Positions 7,684-17,174 of a DNA stretch of 25,328 nt are shown here, piece after piece. Positions within the stretch are counted from its first letter, which is position 1, and each line of letters starts with the position of its first letter. The stretch comes from a candidate division TM6 bacterium UASB124 (lineage in GTDB: Bacteria > Dependentiae > Babeliae > Babeliales > RVW-14): positions 43,073-68,400 of the forward strand of contig LDIV01000003.1 of NCBI GenBank assembly GCA_001468855.1, read 5' to 3'. The notes under the pieces are model-generated. The model was given only the letters and a program-made list of their open reading frames with translations, was not told where the DNA came from and did not search any database. The translations under genes were made by a program, and so were the position numbers.

Positions 7684-9999
7684 TTATCGTTTTTCTAAGA
7701 ATCGAGACAATATTTTCTTTTTACCAAGCTTAAAGAGCGCCGTAACGTAATATTCGTTTTCCGGCGCTTTTTCTACGTCGGTAATAATGCCGACACCAAA
7801 CTTTTCATGAAATACCGTCTGATGTTTTGCCCATGGAGACGGCGGTGTAATGTCTTGGCGTGCAGGTGTTATTTTCTTTGTTACGGTTGCAGGCGGAAAG
7901 GTACTAGGTTTGAAGGATTCTGATGGCGTTGGTTTTTCTTGCATTATTTCACCTTTTGCAAACCAACGTTCGAAGAATTGTGGCGCTTGATACTGATTAA
8001 AGCGATCAAGATCAATGGTGTGTATAAGTCCACGCGGCATTTCCTGTAAAAAACGAGACGGAGCCTGATCGACAATATGTCCGAAGGTAAAACGTGAGCC
8101 GGCACTGGTGATGACAAGATGTTCTTTGGCTCGTGTCATGCCGACATACATGAGTCGTCGTTCTTCTTCGAGCTCTTCGTTAGTATTGAGTGATCGAGTA
8201 TTGGGGAGGATGCCTTCCTCTAGACCTGTGATAATGACGGTATCAAATTCAAGCCCTTTGGCAGCATGTAGCGTCATCATGTGGACAAAATTTTCAACGT
8301 TTTCTTCTTCTATTTTTTCTTGAAGCAATGAAACTTCATGAAGGAATGATTCAAGCATGTTTTTGGTTGTTACCGGCACGCTTTGTTCTTTGTTGCTTGC
8401 TTGTTTGTGTTCAAAAATAATGATTGCCTGTGCAAATTCCTGTACGTTTTCAATTTTTGCTTGAGCTTCTTGCGGTTCGTAGGCGTTGGTGAGATAGCTC
8501 ATATACTGAGTTCGCGACAGAATGGTATCAATAAGCTTGCTTGGTGCTGTCTGCGGATCAAGATCGGCAAACAATGAAAGTAAATCATTCAGAGCATCGC
8601 GTTTGCTTGAGGTAATATCAAGCGATTCTTGTTGCATCATCCACGTAAAAAGCTGCGTGAAATCAAAAAGCGGATTAAGTGACCAGGCGTTAACGAGTTG
8701 GTCTTCAAATTTTTGGCCAAGGCCGCGGGCAGGGGTATTGATGATACGCAAGAGGCTGATTTTGTCATAGGGATTGACGATAAGACGCAAGTAGGCCAAT
8801 AAGTCTTTAATTTCTTTGCGTTCATAAAAACGAATGCCACCGACAATGCGATAAGGAATTGCTTTGTGGATTAAGGCTTCTTCGATGGGACGTGATTGAA
8901 AGTGTGTCCGATACAGAATGGCAATGTGGCTGAGCTTGAGATGCGCTTTACGTGCATTGACAATCTGAGCAATAATGTCGGCTTCTTGGTCTCCGGATTG
9001 GCATGCAATGGAAAGAATACGATTTTTTGCCTCTTTGGTTGACCACAAATTTTTAGGATTTCGCAGACGATTATTGGAGATGACATTATTTGCAGCCTCG
9101 AGTATGGGTTGGACGGAGCGATAGTTTTGTTCAATTTTGACGGTAGTTACGGGAGCAAAGTCCTGTTGGAATTTGAGCATGTTGGTTACCGTAGCGCCAC
9201 GCCACGAATAAATTGATTGGTCCTCGTCGCCAACAGCGCACAAGGAATCAAGAGCCATCTTTTTTTTGTTATTGAGAGCTATTGCAAGGAGTAGTTGATG
9301 TTGTACATGGCTGGTGTCTTGGTATTCGTCAACCAGTACGTGACGAACATTTTTTTGAACAAGCTCTTTGAATGCCGTGTTATTTTGTAAGGCTTGGAGT
9401 ACTTGGATAATAAGGTCATCAAAGTCGAGGCAGTGTGCCCGAGCCTTTTCGGTTTCATATTCAAGATATAGTTCTCGCAAGACGGGCGAAAGACCAATTT
9501 CTTGAGTAACGGCATGCTCGACAATCAAACGATTCTTATAAAGCGAAATTTGATGGCAAATTTGAGTTGGACTTATCTGTTTGGTAAGCGCATATTTTTT
9601 TGCAATTTTTTTTATTAGGTCCAGCTGGTCGTCTGCATCAAGTATTGAGAAGTGTGGAAATTGCAAGATGCTTGGATTGTTTCGTAATAAAAGGAGACAG
9701 TATGCGTGGAATGTTCCGATGAATGGTGTTTGGTGATGTGCCTGAAAGGTACTGATTAAACGAGCGCGCATTTCTCCTGCTGCTTTATTGGTAAACGTAA
9801 GTGCAACAATGGTACCAGGATCAACAGATTCATTGATTACCAAGTGTGCAATACGTGAGGTAATGACACGTGTTTTACCGGAGCCTGCTCCGGCGATAAC
9901 TAATAAGGCGCCATCTTTTTGCGTGACAGCTGATTGTTGCGGTGTATTAAGATTTTGAGAAATAAATTTATTAAAGTCTTTTTTGATGCTCTTGGTCAT
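7684..9999 (-). CDS. pcrA: UvrD/PcrA-type DNA helicase
   Basis: This 771-residue superfamily 1A 3'-5' helicase unwinds DNA in repair and replication-fork rescue. All motifs are present: Q-motif LNTPQQSAV (about 17-25), Walker A GAGSGKT (37-43), motif Ia LTFTNKAAGEMRARL, motif II VDEYQDT (223-229), motif III GDEDQSIYSWRGA (257-269), motif IV EQNYRS, motif V MTLHAAKGLEFDTVIITGLEEG and motif VI EERRLMYVGMTRAKEHL. The C-terminus has the Tudor-like domain (HEKFGVGIITDVE, then FKLGKKKILSRF) that contacts RNA polymerase in PcrA. The size is slightly above the usual 720-750. AGGA lies 8 nt before the ATG. The start lies inside the 3' end of cdd (29-nt overlap), so translation is probably coupled. Confidence 0.95.
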   Translation of the reverse strand: MTKSIKKDFNKFISQNLNTPQQSAVTQKDGALLVIAGAGSGKTRVITSRIAHLVINESVDPGTIVALTFTNKAAGEMRARLISTFQAHHQTPFIGTFHAYCLLLLRNNPSILQFPHFSILDADDQLDLIKKIAKKYALTKQISPTQICHQISLYKNRLIVEHAVTQEIGLSPVLRELYLEYETEKARAHCLDFDDLIIQVLQALQNNTAFKELVQKNVRHVLVDEYQDTSHVQHQLLLAIALNNKKKMALDSLCAVGDEDQSIYSWRGATVTNMLKFQQDFAPVTTVKIEQNYRSVQPILEAANNVISNNRLRNPKNLWSTKEAKNRILSIACQSGDQEADIIAQIVNARKAHLKLSHIAILYRTHFQSRPIEEALIHKAIPYRIVGGIRFYERKEIKDLLAYLRLIVNPYDKISLLRIINTPARGLGQKFEDQLVNAWSLNPLFDFTQLFTWMMQQESLDITSSKRDALNDLLSLFADLDPQTAPSKLIDTILSRTQYMSYLTNAYEPQEAQAKIENVQEFAQAIIIFEHKQASNKEQSVPVTTKNMLESFLHEVSLLQEKIEEENVENFVHMMTLHAAKGLEFDTVIITGLEEGILPNTRSLNTNEELEEERRLMYVGMTRAKEHLVITSAGSRFTFGHIVDQAPSRFLQEMPRGLIHTIDLDRFNQYQAPQFFERWFAKGEIMQEKPTPSESFKPSTFPPATVTKKITPARQDITPPSPWAKHQTVFHEKFGVGIITDVEKAPENEYYVTALFKLGKKKILSRFLEKR

Positions 10000-10561
10000 A
10001 ATTAATTCCTAGATGCTCCGGGCCAAAAGCCATAGGCAATAAATCACCAATGGTTGTGGACAATATATAACCTTGTGCGGTTAGTGAGATAAGCTTTACC
10101 GTTGGATCTTGATAACAATTTTCCCAAATAATCTGACGACAATGGCCACATGCCATGGCGACATCGGTCAAGGTTTCAACCGAAGGCTGTGTTGTTGCCG
10201 GTGCAATAATAGCCTGTGTTCCTAGCGGACCGCCGACTATTGCAATTAATGCTATTTTTATTGATCCTGATTGAGCGACCATTGTATCAATAGCATTTTG
10301 TTCTGCGTGTGTTGTTTGTGTCCAACTACAACGTTCAACATTGCAGCCGGTGTGAATGGTTCCTTTGTTGCTTAGTATTGCTGCACCAACTGCGTATTTT
10401 GAATAGGGAGCTTGAGCGTTGAGACGAACGTTTATTGCATGGTGCATGAGTTCTTGCTCGTGTGTTGTCAGTTCAGTAAAATGTTGAAGTGATGCTTTAA
10501 TGTTTTGTGAAAAATTCTTTTTTATTACCGTCATCTTTTGCTCAGTGAATAATTTATACAA
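9971..10561 (-). CDS. cdd: Cytidine deaminase
   Basis: This is a zinc-dependent deaminase that would turn cytidine or deoxycytidine into uridine or deoxyuridine in pyrimidine salvage. The motifs are APYSKYAVGAA (51-61), GCNVE (72-76), HAEQNA at 85-90 (zinc ligand His85, catalytic Glu87) and CGHCRQ with zinc ligands Cys138 and Cys141. The usual Pro before the first Cys is Ala137. At 196 residues it is longer than the tetrameric enzymes (about 130); the extra length is an N-terminal 40 residues, a 20-residue insertion around 112-133 and a C-terminal tail. The start is uncertain: neither the ATG at 10561 nor Met10 (10534) has a strong ribosome site. It overlaps pcrA by 29 nt and follows the third NTT gene after 75 nt. 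Confidence 0.9.
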   Translation of the reverse strand: MYKLFTEQKMTVIKKNFSQNIKASLQHFTELTTHEQELMHHAINVRLNAQAPYSKYAVGAAILSNKGTIHTGCNVERCSWTQTTHAEQNAIDTMVAQSGSIKIALIAIVGGPLGTQAIIAPATTQPSVETLTDVAMACGHCRQIIWENCYQDPTVKLISLTAQGYILSTTIGDLLPMAFGPEHLGINYDQEHQKRL

Positions 10562-10636
10562 TAAATTTGTGTCAATTGATGTTGTGTTTTGAGTGGAATT
10601 TATTAAACCATATTCAGGGAAAAAAGCCAGGAAATA

Positions 10637-11935
10637 TTATTCTATGAGTGTATCATTTCGAACAAGCCGATCATTGGTTGTTCCGACATACAGAGCAACC
10701 ATAAGCCACAAACCGATGATGCCAAGTGATGCTAGTGAACTATATAAAATGACATGCGCTGTTGGTGCGAATGCGGCATTAATACTTGATCCGACTGTTT
10801 TTGTCAGGCGGCGGCCGAACCCATCAATCCAGCTTTTAGTTTTGAATTTGATATCAGTGCTTGTTTGGAGGTAGAGCATTTCCTTGCATGGAAGATTAAG
10901 CGCATAGCTTAGTCCTTTAAAGATGACAAGAGCTACAAAGATAACTGACAAGGTAGGCTTAAGCATGACGGCAATAATAATGATGGCGCTCAAGATTGGA
11001 TATAACATAAGGCTGAAGGTGATGCCGAAAAATTGTATGAGAAAACTTGTTCCTATTAGAGAAAAAACAAATGTTAATATTGTTGTGCTTTGGATGTAAT
11101 GCCCAAAAAATTCTACAACGTTTTCTGTTGAAACAAACGATTCATCTGCACGAATAACAAGATGGTATTCAAGGATACTATTGATTACTTCGTTGATTGT
11201 TGAGACTGCAAAAATGCCGATAAGATATGGTTTGGAGAGTAAAAGACGCAACCCTTCAAGAGTTCCCGTAGACATCCTTCCAGTTTTAGCCGGTAGGGCT
11301 TTAGTTTGTGTGCTTGTGGTAAATTTTCTGATGACAAAGATAATTGCCAATGTGGTAAGGCTAACAATGGTGAAAAGCTGCGGTACTCCTATATATGTTG
11401 CGTGTTTTACTAGTTCCGGACCGGAGATGGCGCCTATTTGGGAACCGGCAACGATGAATGGATATCCATACTTAGCTGACTTTAAATCTGTAATGCTGAC
11501 AACAAATGACCAAAAGAGCGTGAACATAAGTGAGCTAAAACTTTCGGTGACAAGATAGATGAACCACCCTAATAGGCGTGATGCATCAAGTGTTGTATTG
11601 GAAAGTCCGATGACAGGTAAGGTAAGTGCGTAGGCAATAACTAAAAAACTAACGGCAAAGATGCTGCATAAAAGATAGAAGAGCTGATGTTTTTCTAATA
11701 GATCTACAAGCTTTGCATAGATAAACAGAATAGGAACAAGAATAATAAATGAGGCCATTTTTGCATAAGGAATATAGAGTTTTCCTACAATGCGTACAAA
11801 AAGGGCTTCCTTAAGCGGGTGGAGAATGGCATATGTTCCTGTAATAAGGAGAAATATAAGTGTAAGGTACAAAACTTTTTTAATTTCAGATGCTTCTAAA
11901 TCGCCTAGTATGGTGTGTAGTAATTTGAGTATCAC
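10637..11935 (-). CDS. ATP/ADP translocase-type nucleotide transporter 3
   Basis: This 432-residue Tlc/NTT-family carrier (TLC ATP/ADP transporter family) has about 12 membrane helices. Such proteins exchange host ATP for ADP or import nucleotides. Key segments are HPLKEALF near 39-46 and NLPCKEMLYLQTS followed by KFKTKSWIDGFGRR near the end. The start is the GTG at 11935: AAGGAG lies 5 nt upstream, and from this codon the first 50 residues align without gaps to the two paralogues, GDL falling at 11-13 and LK at 41-42 in all three. A longer frame to 12004 would have to translate the terminator hairpin at 11954-11995 and is rejected. The copy is closer to NTT 2 than to NTT 1, but has KE where NTT 2 has KD and LQTS where the others have IPTS. 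Its substrate may differ. Confidence 0.92.
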   Translation of the reverse strand: MILKLLHTILGDLEASEIKKVLYLTLIFLLITGTYAILHPLKEALFVRIVGKLYIPYAKMASFIILVPILFIYAKLVDLLEKHQLFYLLCSIFAVSFLVIAYALTLPVIGLSNTTLDASRLLGWFIYLVTESFSSLMFTLFWSFVVSITDLKSAKYGYPFIVAGSQIGAISGPELVKHATYIGVPQLFTIVSLTTLAIIFVIRKFTTSTQTKALPAKTGRMSTGTLEGLRLLLSKPYLIGIFAVSTINEVINSILEYHLVIRADESFVSTENVVEFFGHYIQSTTILTFVFSLIGTSFLIQFFGITFSLMLYPILSAIIIIAVMLKPTLSVIFVALVIFKGLSYALNLPCKEMLYLQTSTDIKFKTKSWIDGFGRRLTKTVGSSINAAFAPTAHVILYSSLASLGIIGLWLMVALYVGTTNDRLVRNDTLIE

Positions 11936-11940
11936 GCAAG

Positions 11941-11946
11941 CTCCTT
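11941..11946 (-). promoter_or_regulatory. Shine-Dalgarno fixing the NTT 3 GTG start
   Basis: A perfect AAGGAG on the minus strand is followed after 5 nt by GTG at 11935. It lies between the terminator hairpin and the gene. Confidence 0.75.
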
Positions 11947-11953
11947 GGTTAAG

Positions 11954-11995
11954 AAAATAAAAAGGCCGACTTATAACGGTCGGCCTTTTTATTTT
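11954..11995 (-). terminator. Strong intrinsic terminator after NTT 2
   Basis: A perfect 17-bp inverted repeat (arms 11954-11970 and 11979-11995, GC core GGCCGAC) has an 8-nt loop and A/T tracts on both sides. It lies only 18 nt upstream of the NTT 3 start codon. Confidence 0.9.
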
Positions 11996-11999
11996 CCAC

Positions 12000-12025
12000 A
12001 ACAATTACCCTATTGGATAATTGTT
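12000..12025 (-). terminator. AT-rich hairpin across the NTT 2 stop
   Basis: Perfect 8-bp arms AACAATTA (12000-12007) and TAATTGTT (12018-12025) with a 10-nt loop span the stop codon of NTT 2. It is the first element of a tandem hairpin with 11954-11995, and may protect the 3' end or assist termination. Confidence 0.5.
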
Positions 12026-13314
12026 CCTTCCTTGGTAAGTTTTTCGTTAGTTTTGCCGACATAAAGAGCAATCAAAATCCATGCTCCGACAATACCTAAT
12101 GAGATTAATGATCCGTAGAACATCAAATCTGCCATTTGTGTAAAGAAAGCATTGATACCGGACCCGGTTGCTTTTGCAGAACGGCCGCCGAACATATCAA
12201 TCCAACCCTTAGCTTTAAATTTGACGTCTTTACTTGTTGGAATATACATAATCTCTTTGCATGGGTTATTTAATGCATAGCTAAGACCCTTGACTGCAAC
12301 CATTGCTCCAAAGAGTGTCCAGAGTGAAGGAGAGAAGAACACATAAAGAACAACGGCGCCAATGGTCATAGGGAATGCTACTAAGCAGAATGTTAAGCCG
12401 AAGCGTCTGATAAAGAAGCTTGTTCCGACTAATGCAAATACCAATGCAAGAGCATTTGCGCTTTGGCCGAAGCGACCAAGGAATGCTGTAACTTTTTCAA
12501 CTGAGCCATATGCTTCGTCTGCTGCAAATTTCATTTGGTAATCAAGAACGGTACCGATAACTTCATACAATGTTGCAACGCCCAAGATGCCGAGAAGATA
12601 TGGTTTGCTTAACAGAAGTCTAAGACCTTCAACCGCACCTGTTGCTTTCTTTTCGCCGGCAGTTGGAGCTTCGGTGCGTACTGATGGGTTTGCTGTGACA
12701 AAATAAAGAATAAGCAATGGAACGATGAAGATACCAACAGCAACAACTTTTGCTAACAATGGCATACCAATGTATTCGGCATATGTTGCAATTGTTGGAC
12801 CAGCAATTGAACCAATTTGTGCACCACCGATAATCAAACCGTAACCACGTTTTGCTGAGGCTGTGTCTGTTGTGCTGGCAACAAATGACCAGAACAATGC
12901 GGGAATAAGTGAGCCAAAGCTTTCAATGCCCAAATAAATAACCCAACCAAGAAGGCGGCTTTTATCCGGTGTGGTATTGGCAAGACCAATAGTTGGATGC
13001 GCAAGAAAGAAAGAGAGGACGACGAAGAGCGTTGCATAGAATGTGCACAGAACATAGAAAAGTTTGTGACGAGCAACAAGGTCAACAAGTTTTGAATAGA
13101 GCAAAATGAGAGGGACCAAGAAGACAAGAGATGCCATTTTGGCATAAGGGATGTACAGTTTTCCCACAATTTTCATAAACAAAGCGTCTTTGAGTGGACG
13201 CATAAGCCAATAAGTACCAATAATGAATAAAAAGATAAGGGAAAGTAGACTAAACCGCTTTACTTCTTCTTTAGATAAGTCGCCCCATAAAGCGCGGGCT
13301 ATGCGAGAAAACAT
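12010..13314 (-). CDS. ATP/ADP translocase-type nucleotide transporter 2
   Basis: This 434-residue member of the Tlc/NTT family is an inner-membrane carrier that in related parasites trades bacterial ADP for host ATP. It opens MFSRIARALWGDLSKEE, continues with RPLKDALFMKIVGKLYIPYA (39-58) and has the C-terminal loop NNPCKEIMYIPTSKDVKFKAK followed by WIDMFGGR. The Lys of the PLKD motif is among the charged residues reported as important in plant plastid NTTs; the transfer to this protein is by alignment in my head. The ribosome site AAGGAGGA is the best in the window, suggesting high expression. The gene has its own promoter at 13480-13508 and a leader of about 155 nt, and ends in a double hairpin. 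It is the most canonical of the three copies and the best candidate for true ATP/ADP exchange. Confidence 0.94.
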   Translation of the reverse strand: MFSRIARALWGDLSKEEVKRFSLLSLIFLFIIGTYWLMRPLKDALFMKIVGKLYIPYAKMASLVFLVPLILLYSKLVDLVARHKLFYVLCTFYATLFVVLSFFLAHPTIGLANTTPDKSRLLGWVIYLGIESFGSLIPALFWSFVASTTDTASAKRGYGLIIGGAQIGSIAGPTIATYAEYIGMPLLAKVVAVGIFIVPLLILYFVTANPSVRTEAPTAGEKKATGAVEGLRLLLSKPYLLGILGVATLYEVIGTVLDYQMKFAADEAYGSVEKVTAFLGRFGQSANALALVFALVGTSFFIRRFGLTFCLVAFPMTIGAVVLYVFFSPSLWTLFGAMVAVKGLSYALNNPCKEIMYIPTSKDVKFKAKGWIDMFGGRSAKATGSGINAFFTQMADLMFYGSLISLGIVGAWILIALYVGKTNEKLTKEGTIIQ

Positions 13315-13371
13315 ACAGTCCTCCTTAAAAATAAGTGTTATTATTGTTACATTCGTTCAAAAAAGTCAAAA

Positions 13372-13453
13372 CTTCCTAAGAGCTCGTTGTTGATATACAA
13401 ATTTGACACTAACAATGTTGAGTTATTAATACATGTTAGGAGCTTTTGGGAAG
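13372..13453 (-). promoter_or_regulatory. Structured 5' leader of NTT 2
   Basis: Two nested pairings are visible. The outer stem is CTTCC (13372-13376) with GGAAG (13449-13453), plus AGCTC (13381-13385) with GAGCT (13440-13444), around a 4x4 internal loop. The inner stem is CTAACA (13409-13414) with TGTTAG (13434-13439), directly stacked on the GAGCT arm. It lies wholly within the predicted leader mRNA. I recognise no known riboswitch class. Confidence 0.4.
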
Positions 13454-13479
13454 GTGCTCGAAGATTTCGAACAAATATC

Positions 13480-13508
13480 AGTATAGCATATCTAACACTG
13501 GAAACCAA
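13480..13508 (-). promoter_or_regulatory. Extended -10 promoter for NTT 2
   Basis: On the minus strand TTGGTT (13503-13508) is followed after 17 nt by TATACT (13480-13485), preceded by TGC, an extended -10 element. The start would be near 13473, about 160 nt before the ATG. Confidence 0.55.
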
Positions 13509-13630
13509 ATTAAGAAAACGATTTTTTTACAAAAAAGTGCGTAAATATGCGGGTTTTTCATCGTAAAAGATAAAGATGTACAGCGATTGTTTCTAGTTGT
13601 AAAGATTGTCTGGGGTCTGCGTTGGTCGCC

Positions 13631-14965
13631 TTACTCAATAAGCTTTTTGTTGGCGACAGCCTTTTTGAAGGCATTGCCAAGAATACTTGCGACAAAGATC
13701 CATATTGCAACCAAACTCAAGGCAAATGTTCCCGTTAATACAACAAATGGTCCGGCAAAGTTATTGATGACTGATCCTCCGGCCTTGGCAAATCGCATTC
13801 CGAACATATCGATCCAGGCTTTTGATTTATATTTGATGTTGCGAGAGGTTGGAATGTAGAGCATTTCTTTTGCCGGTTGGTTGAGTGCATATCCAAGTGC
13901 TTTTGCTATAAGCATGACATAAAAGATAGTTGTAAGTGTCGGTTGTACTAGATAGCCGGTTACAAATACGCCGAGAAGCAATGGATATGCAATCAGAGAG
14001 CTGCGTATGCCAAGCTTGCGTTGAAAAAATGAAGTGCCGATGAGACCGAAGAGGCAAGCGATGATTTGGACCCATAGGGCATAATCAAATAAAAATTTAT
14101 TAACTAAGCCAGGAGCTTGATACGTTGCCTTAACCAAAATGGACATTTGAAATCCCATCATGGTTGATATGAGTTCTTGGAAAAAAATAATTGCAAAGAT
14201 ACCCATGACATATGGATGGGTTACTAAAAGCTTTAATCCGTCAAGGAAACTTGAGGTAAGGGCTGAGGCGGATTTGGTCATCTTTAATTCATCTTCATAG
14301 CCGCCCATATGCTCAAGTCCAACGACGTGTTCAAGGAAAAAAACAACGGCTCCAACACCTATAAACATAACAATTGAAATAAGTGCAATCAGTGGTACTG
14401 AGTTTGCATAATTATTGGCATCGTGAGCAAGATAATCTCCAAGGATAGTAAAAAGAAGACCTCCTAGCTGTGTACCAAAAATAATGAGGCCATATCCTTT
14501 TTTAGCAGATTCCGGTGTTGTTATGTCATTAACAAATGCCCAATAGAGGGATAACATGAGAGAAATATATGTTTCACCAAAAAGATAAAATAACCATCCG
14601 ATGAGACGATGAGGGTCGACGGTGGTATTATGCAAGCCAATGATCGGATGATTGAGGAAATAAACCAAAATGAGGCCGATGCTACCGTAGATACCTAAGA
14701 AAAAGTAGATTAATGATTCTTTTGAAAAGTGATCTACAAGTTTGGAATAGAATAGAATGAGAGGGAAAAAGGTAATCAGCGATAGGATTTTTGCCCATGG
14801 TAAGTAAAGAGGCCCTACAATATTTATGAAGATGCTGTCTTTAAGCGTTTTGAGTGGCCACCAAGAACCGATAAGGAAAAAGAAACCAAGAGCAAGCAGA
14901 CCGAACTTTTTTAGCTCGGGACCACGAAGATCGCCCCATAAAAAACGAATGATACGGTGTGCCAT
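13631..14965 (-). CDS. ATP/ADP translocase-type nucleotide transporter 1
   Basis: This 444-residue Tlc/NTT-family carrier is first in transcription order of the three. It opens MAHRIIRFLWGDLRGPELKK, has KTLKDSIFINIVGPLYLPWA (39-58) and the C-terminal loop NQPAKEMLYIPTSRNIKYKSK followed by WIDMFGMR. It is the most divergent copy: Thr replaces the Pro of the PLKD motif, Ala replaces the Cys of PCKE, and a charged loop (EHMGGYEDELKMTK) is inserted at about 219-232. Such differences fit another substrate, such as a nucleotide other than ATP/ADP, but do not prove it. The ATG has AAAGGA about 11 nt upstream. It has its own promoter overlapping the atpC stop and a structured leader. Confidence 0.93.
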   Translation of the reverse strand: MAHRIIRFLWGDLRGPELKKFGLLALGFFFLIGSWWPLKTLKDSIFINIVGPLYLPWAKILSLITFFPLILFYSKLVDHFSKESLIYFFLGIYGSIGLILVYFLNHPIIGLHNTTVDPHRLIGWLFYLFGETYISLMLSLYWAFVNDITTPESAKKGYGLIIFGTQLGGLLFTILGDYLAHDANNYANSVPLIALISIVMFIGVGAVVFFLEHVVGLEHMGGYEDELKMTKSASALTSSFLDGLKLLVTHPYVMGIFAIIFFQELISTMMGFQMSILVKATYQAPGLVNKFLFDYALWVQIIACLFGLIGTSFFQRKLGIRSSLIAYPLLLGVFVTGYLVQPTLTTIFYVMLIAKALGYALNQPAKEMLYIPTSRNIKYKSKAWIDMFGMRFAKAGGSVINNFAGPFVVLTGTFALSLVAIWIFVASILGNAFKKAVANKKLIE

Positions 14966-15003
14966 AATTATCTAAGTCCTTTTTCTTTTAAAAAAAATTT
15001 TCG

Positions 15004-15064
15004 CCCCCTACACGTTTCCTTGCATTAATCAAAAGAAACATGCGCATTACTATAACAAAGGGGG
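15004..15064 (-). promoter_or_regulatory. Structured 5' leader of NTT 1
   Basis: The outer pairing is CCCCCT (15004-15009) with AGGGGG (15059-15064). The inner pairing is CACGTTTC (15011-15018) with GAAACATG (15035-15042), 8 bp with one wobble. On the mRNA the GC stem is followed within 6 nt by eight U residues, resembling a terminator-like element ahead of the NTT 1 Shine-Dalgarno. It could alternatively end the atpDC transcript. Confidence 0.4.
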
Positions 15065-15120
15065 TAAAAATACATAAATTTTATATAAGAAAAGTCGTTT
15101 GATTACGATGCAAAGTACGT

Positions 15121-15148
15121 AATATATCAAAACTAAAATGCGTGTCAA
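15121..15148 (-). promoter_or_regulatory. Near-consensus promoter for NTT 1
   Basis: A consensus TTGACA (15143-15148), which contains the TGA stop codon of atpC, is followed after 16 nt by TATATT (15121-15126). Transcription would start near 15114, giving a leader of about 150 nt. Confidence 0.65.
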
Positions 15149-15396
15149 TCCAAAAGAGCGATGGCTTTATTGTCGCTTACCTTGATAATTCCTTTTACTC
15201 CGTCGATAAAAGTTGGGTCTGCGTAGGCGCGTTTGTAGGAGAGTCTGCTTTTGGTTTTAATGATGGAAACCAATGGACTATGTTCCGGGCCAATTAAAAA
15301 GCTTCCCGTTGGACTTTCAACTTCTATCCATTCAACACTGAGAGATTCTGTGCTGGTAGGAGTAACTATCTGAAATGTAAAAAATTGTTCAGCCAT
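15145..15396 (-). CDS. atpC: ATP synthase epsilon subunit, short form
   Basis: This 83-residue protein matches only the N-terminal beta-sandwich domain of the F1 epsilon subunit: FQIVTPTSTESLSVEWIEVE, then a SPTGSFLIGPEHSPLVSII stretch at about 29-47. Usual epsilon subunits have about 130-140 residues; the C-terminal helical hairpin, which in other bacteria inhibits ATP hydrolysis, is absent. The frame after the stop codes for only two more residues, so this is not a simple nonsense mutation of a longer gene. It starts 8 nt after the atpD stop with no clear ribosome site, so translation is probably coupled. A short epsilon would leave the enzyme without this brake. The family call rests on the PxGxFxIGPEHSPLV pattern and the position after beta. 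Confidence 0.82.
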   Translation of the reverse strand: MAEQFFTFQIVTPTSTESLSVEWIEVESPTGSFLIGPEHSPLVSIIKTKSRLSYKRAYADPTFIDGVKGIIKVSDNKAIALLD

Positions 15397-15404
15397 GGTT
15401 TTAT

Positions 15405-16940
<1,536 letters not shown>

Positions 16941-17050
16941 TTAAAATAACCTTATGATAATTGCTCTATTTTGTAAAGGCTTTGCTAGATATAGGCAATC
17001 TTTTACCCTAATAATAGGCATTTAAACAATCAATATTTTTAAAAAGTTTT

Positions 17051-17078
17051 TTCACTGCTTCTTTTATGTTATTATTAT
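17051..17078 (+). promoter_or_regulatory. Possible secA promoter
   Basis: TTCACT (17051-17056) and TATTAT (17073-17078) are 16 nt apart. It is a moderate match in an AT-rich region, about 95 nt before the secA start. Confidence 0.35.
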
Positions 17079-17110
17079 AAACACAGCTAGACAACGGGAC
17101 TTTAATAACT

Positions 17111-17133
17111 TCGGTCTGTGATTTACAGACTGG
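17111..17133 (+). promoter_or_regulatory. Hairpin in the secA leader
   Basis: TCGGTCTGT (17111-17119) pairs with ACAGACTGG (17125-17133) around a 5-nt loop, with two wobbles. It sits 41 nt before the secA ATG. No SecM-like gene lies upstream, and the function is unknown. Confidence 0.35.
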
Positions 17134-17174
17134 ATCTAATTGATACAAATGCTTTAAATTCTAGGAATAAAGCT

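Larger units (their letters stand above)
13315..13630 (-). other. Promoter and leader region between NTT 1 and NTT 2
   Basis: This region of about 315 bases without a gene holds the NTT 2 promoter (13480-13508), a structured leader (13372-13453) and its Shine-Dalgarno (13319-13326). Downstream of the NTT 1 stop at 13631 I find no convincing terminator hairpin. No small gene is evident. Confidence 0.6.

Noticed and set aside
11181..11558. Plus-strand open frame of 125 codons inside NTT 3
   Set aside because: It is antisense to a clear transporter gene, has no ribosome site and resembles no protein I know.
11936..12004. N-terminal extension of NTT 3
   Set aside because: It would translate a perfect 17-bp terminator hairpin, while the GTG at 11935 has AAGGAG and aligns with both paralogues.
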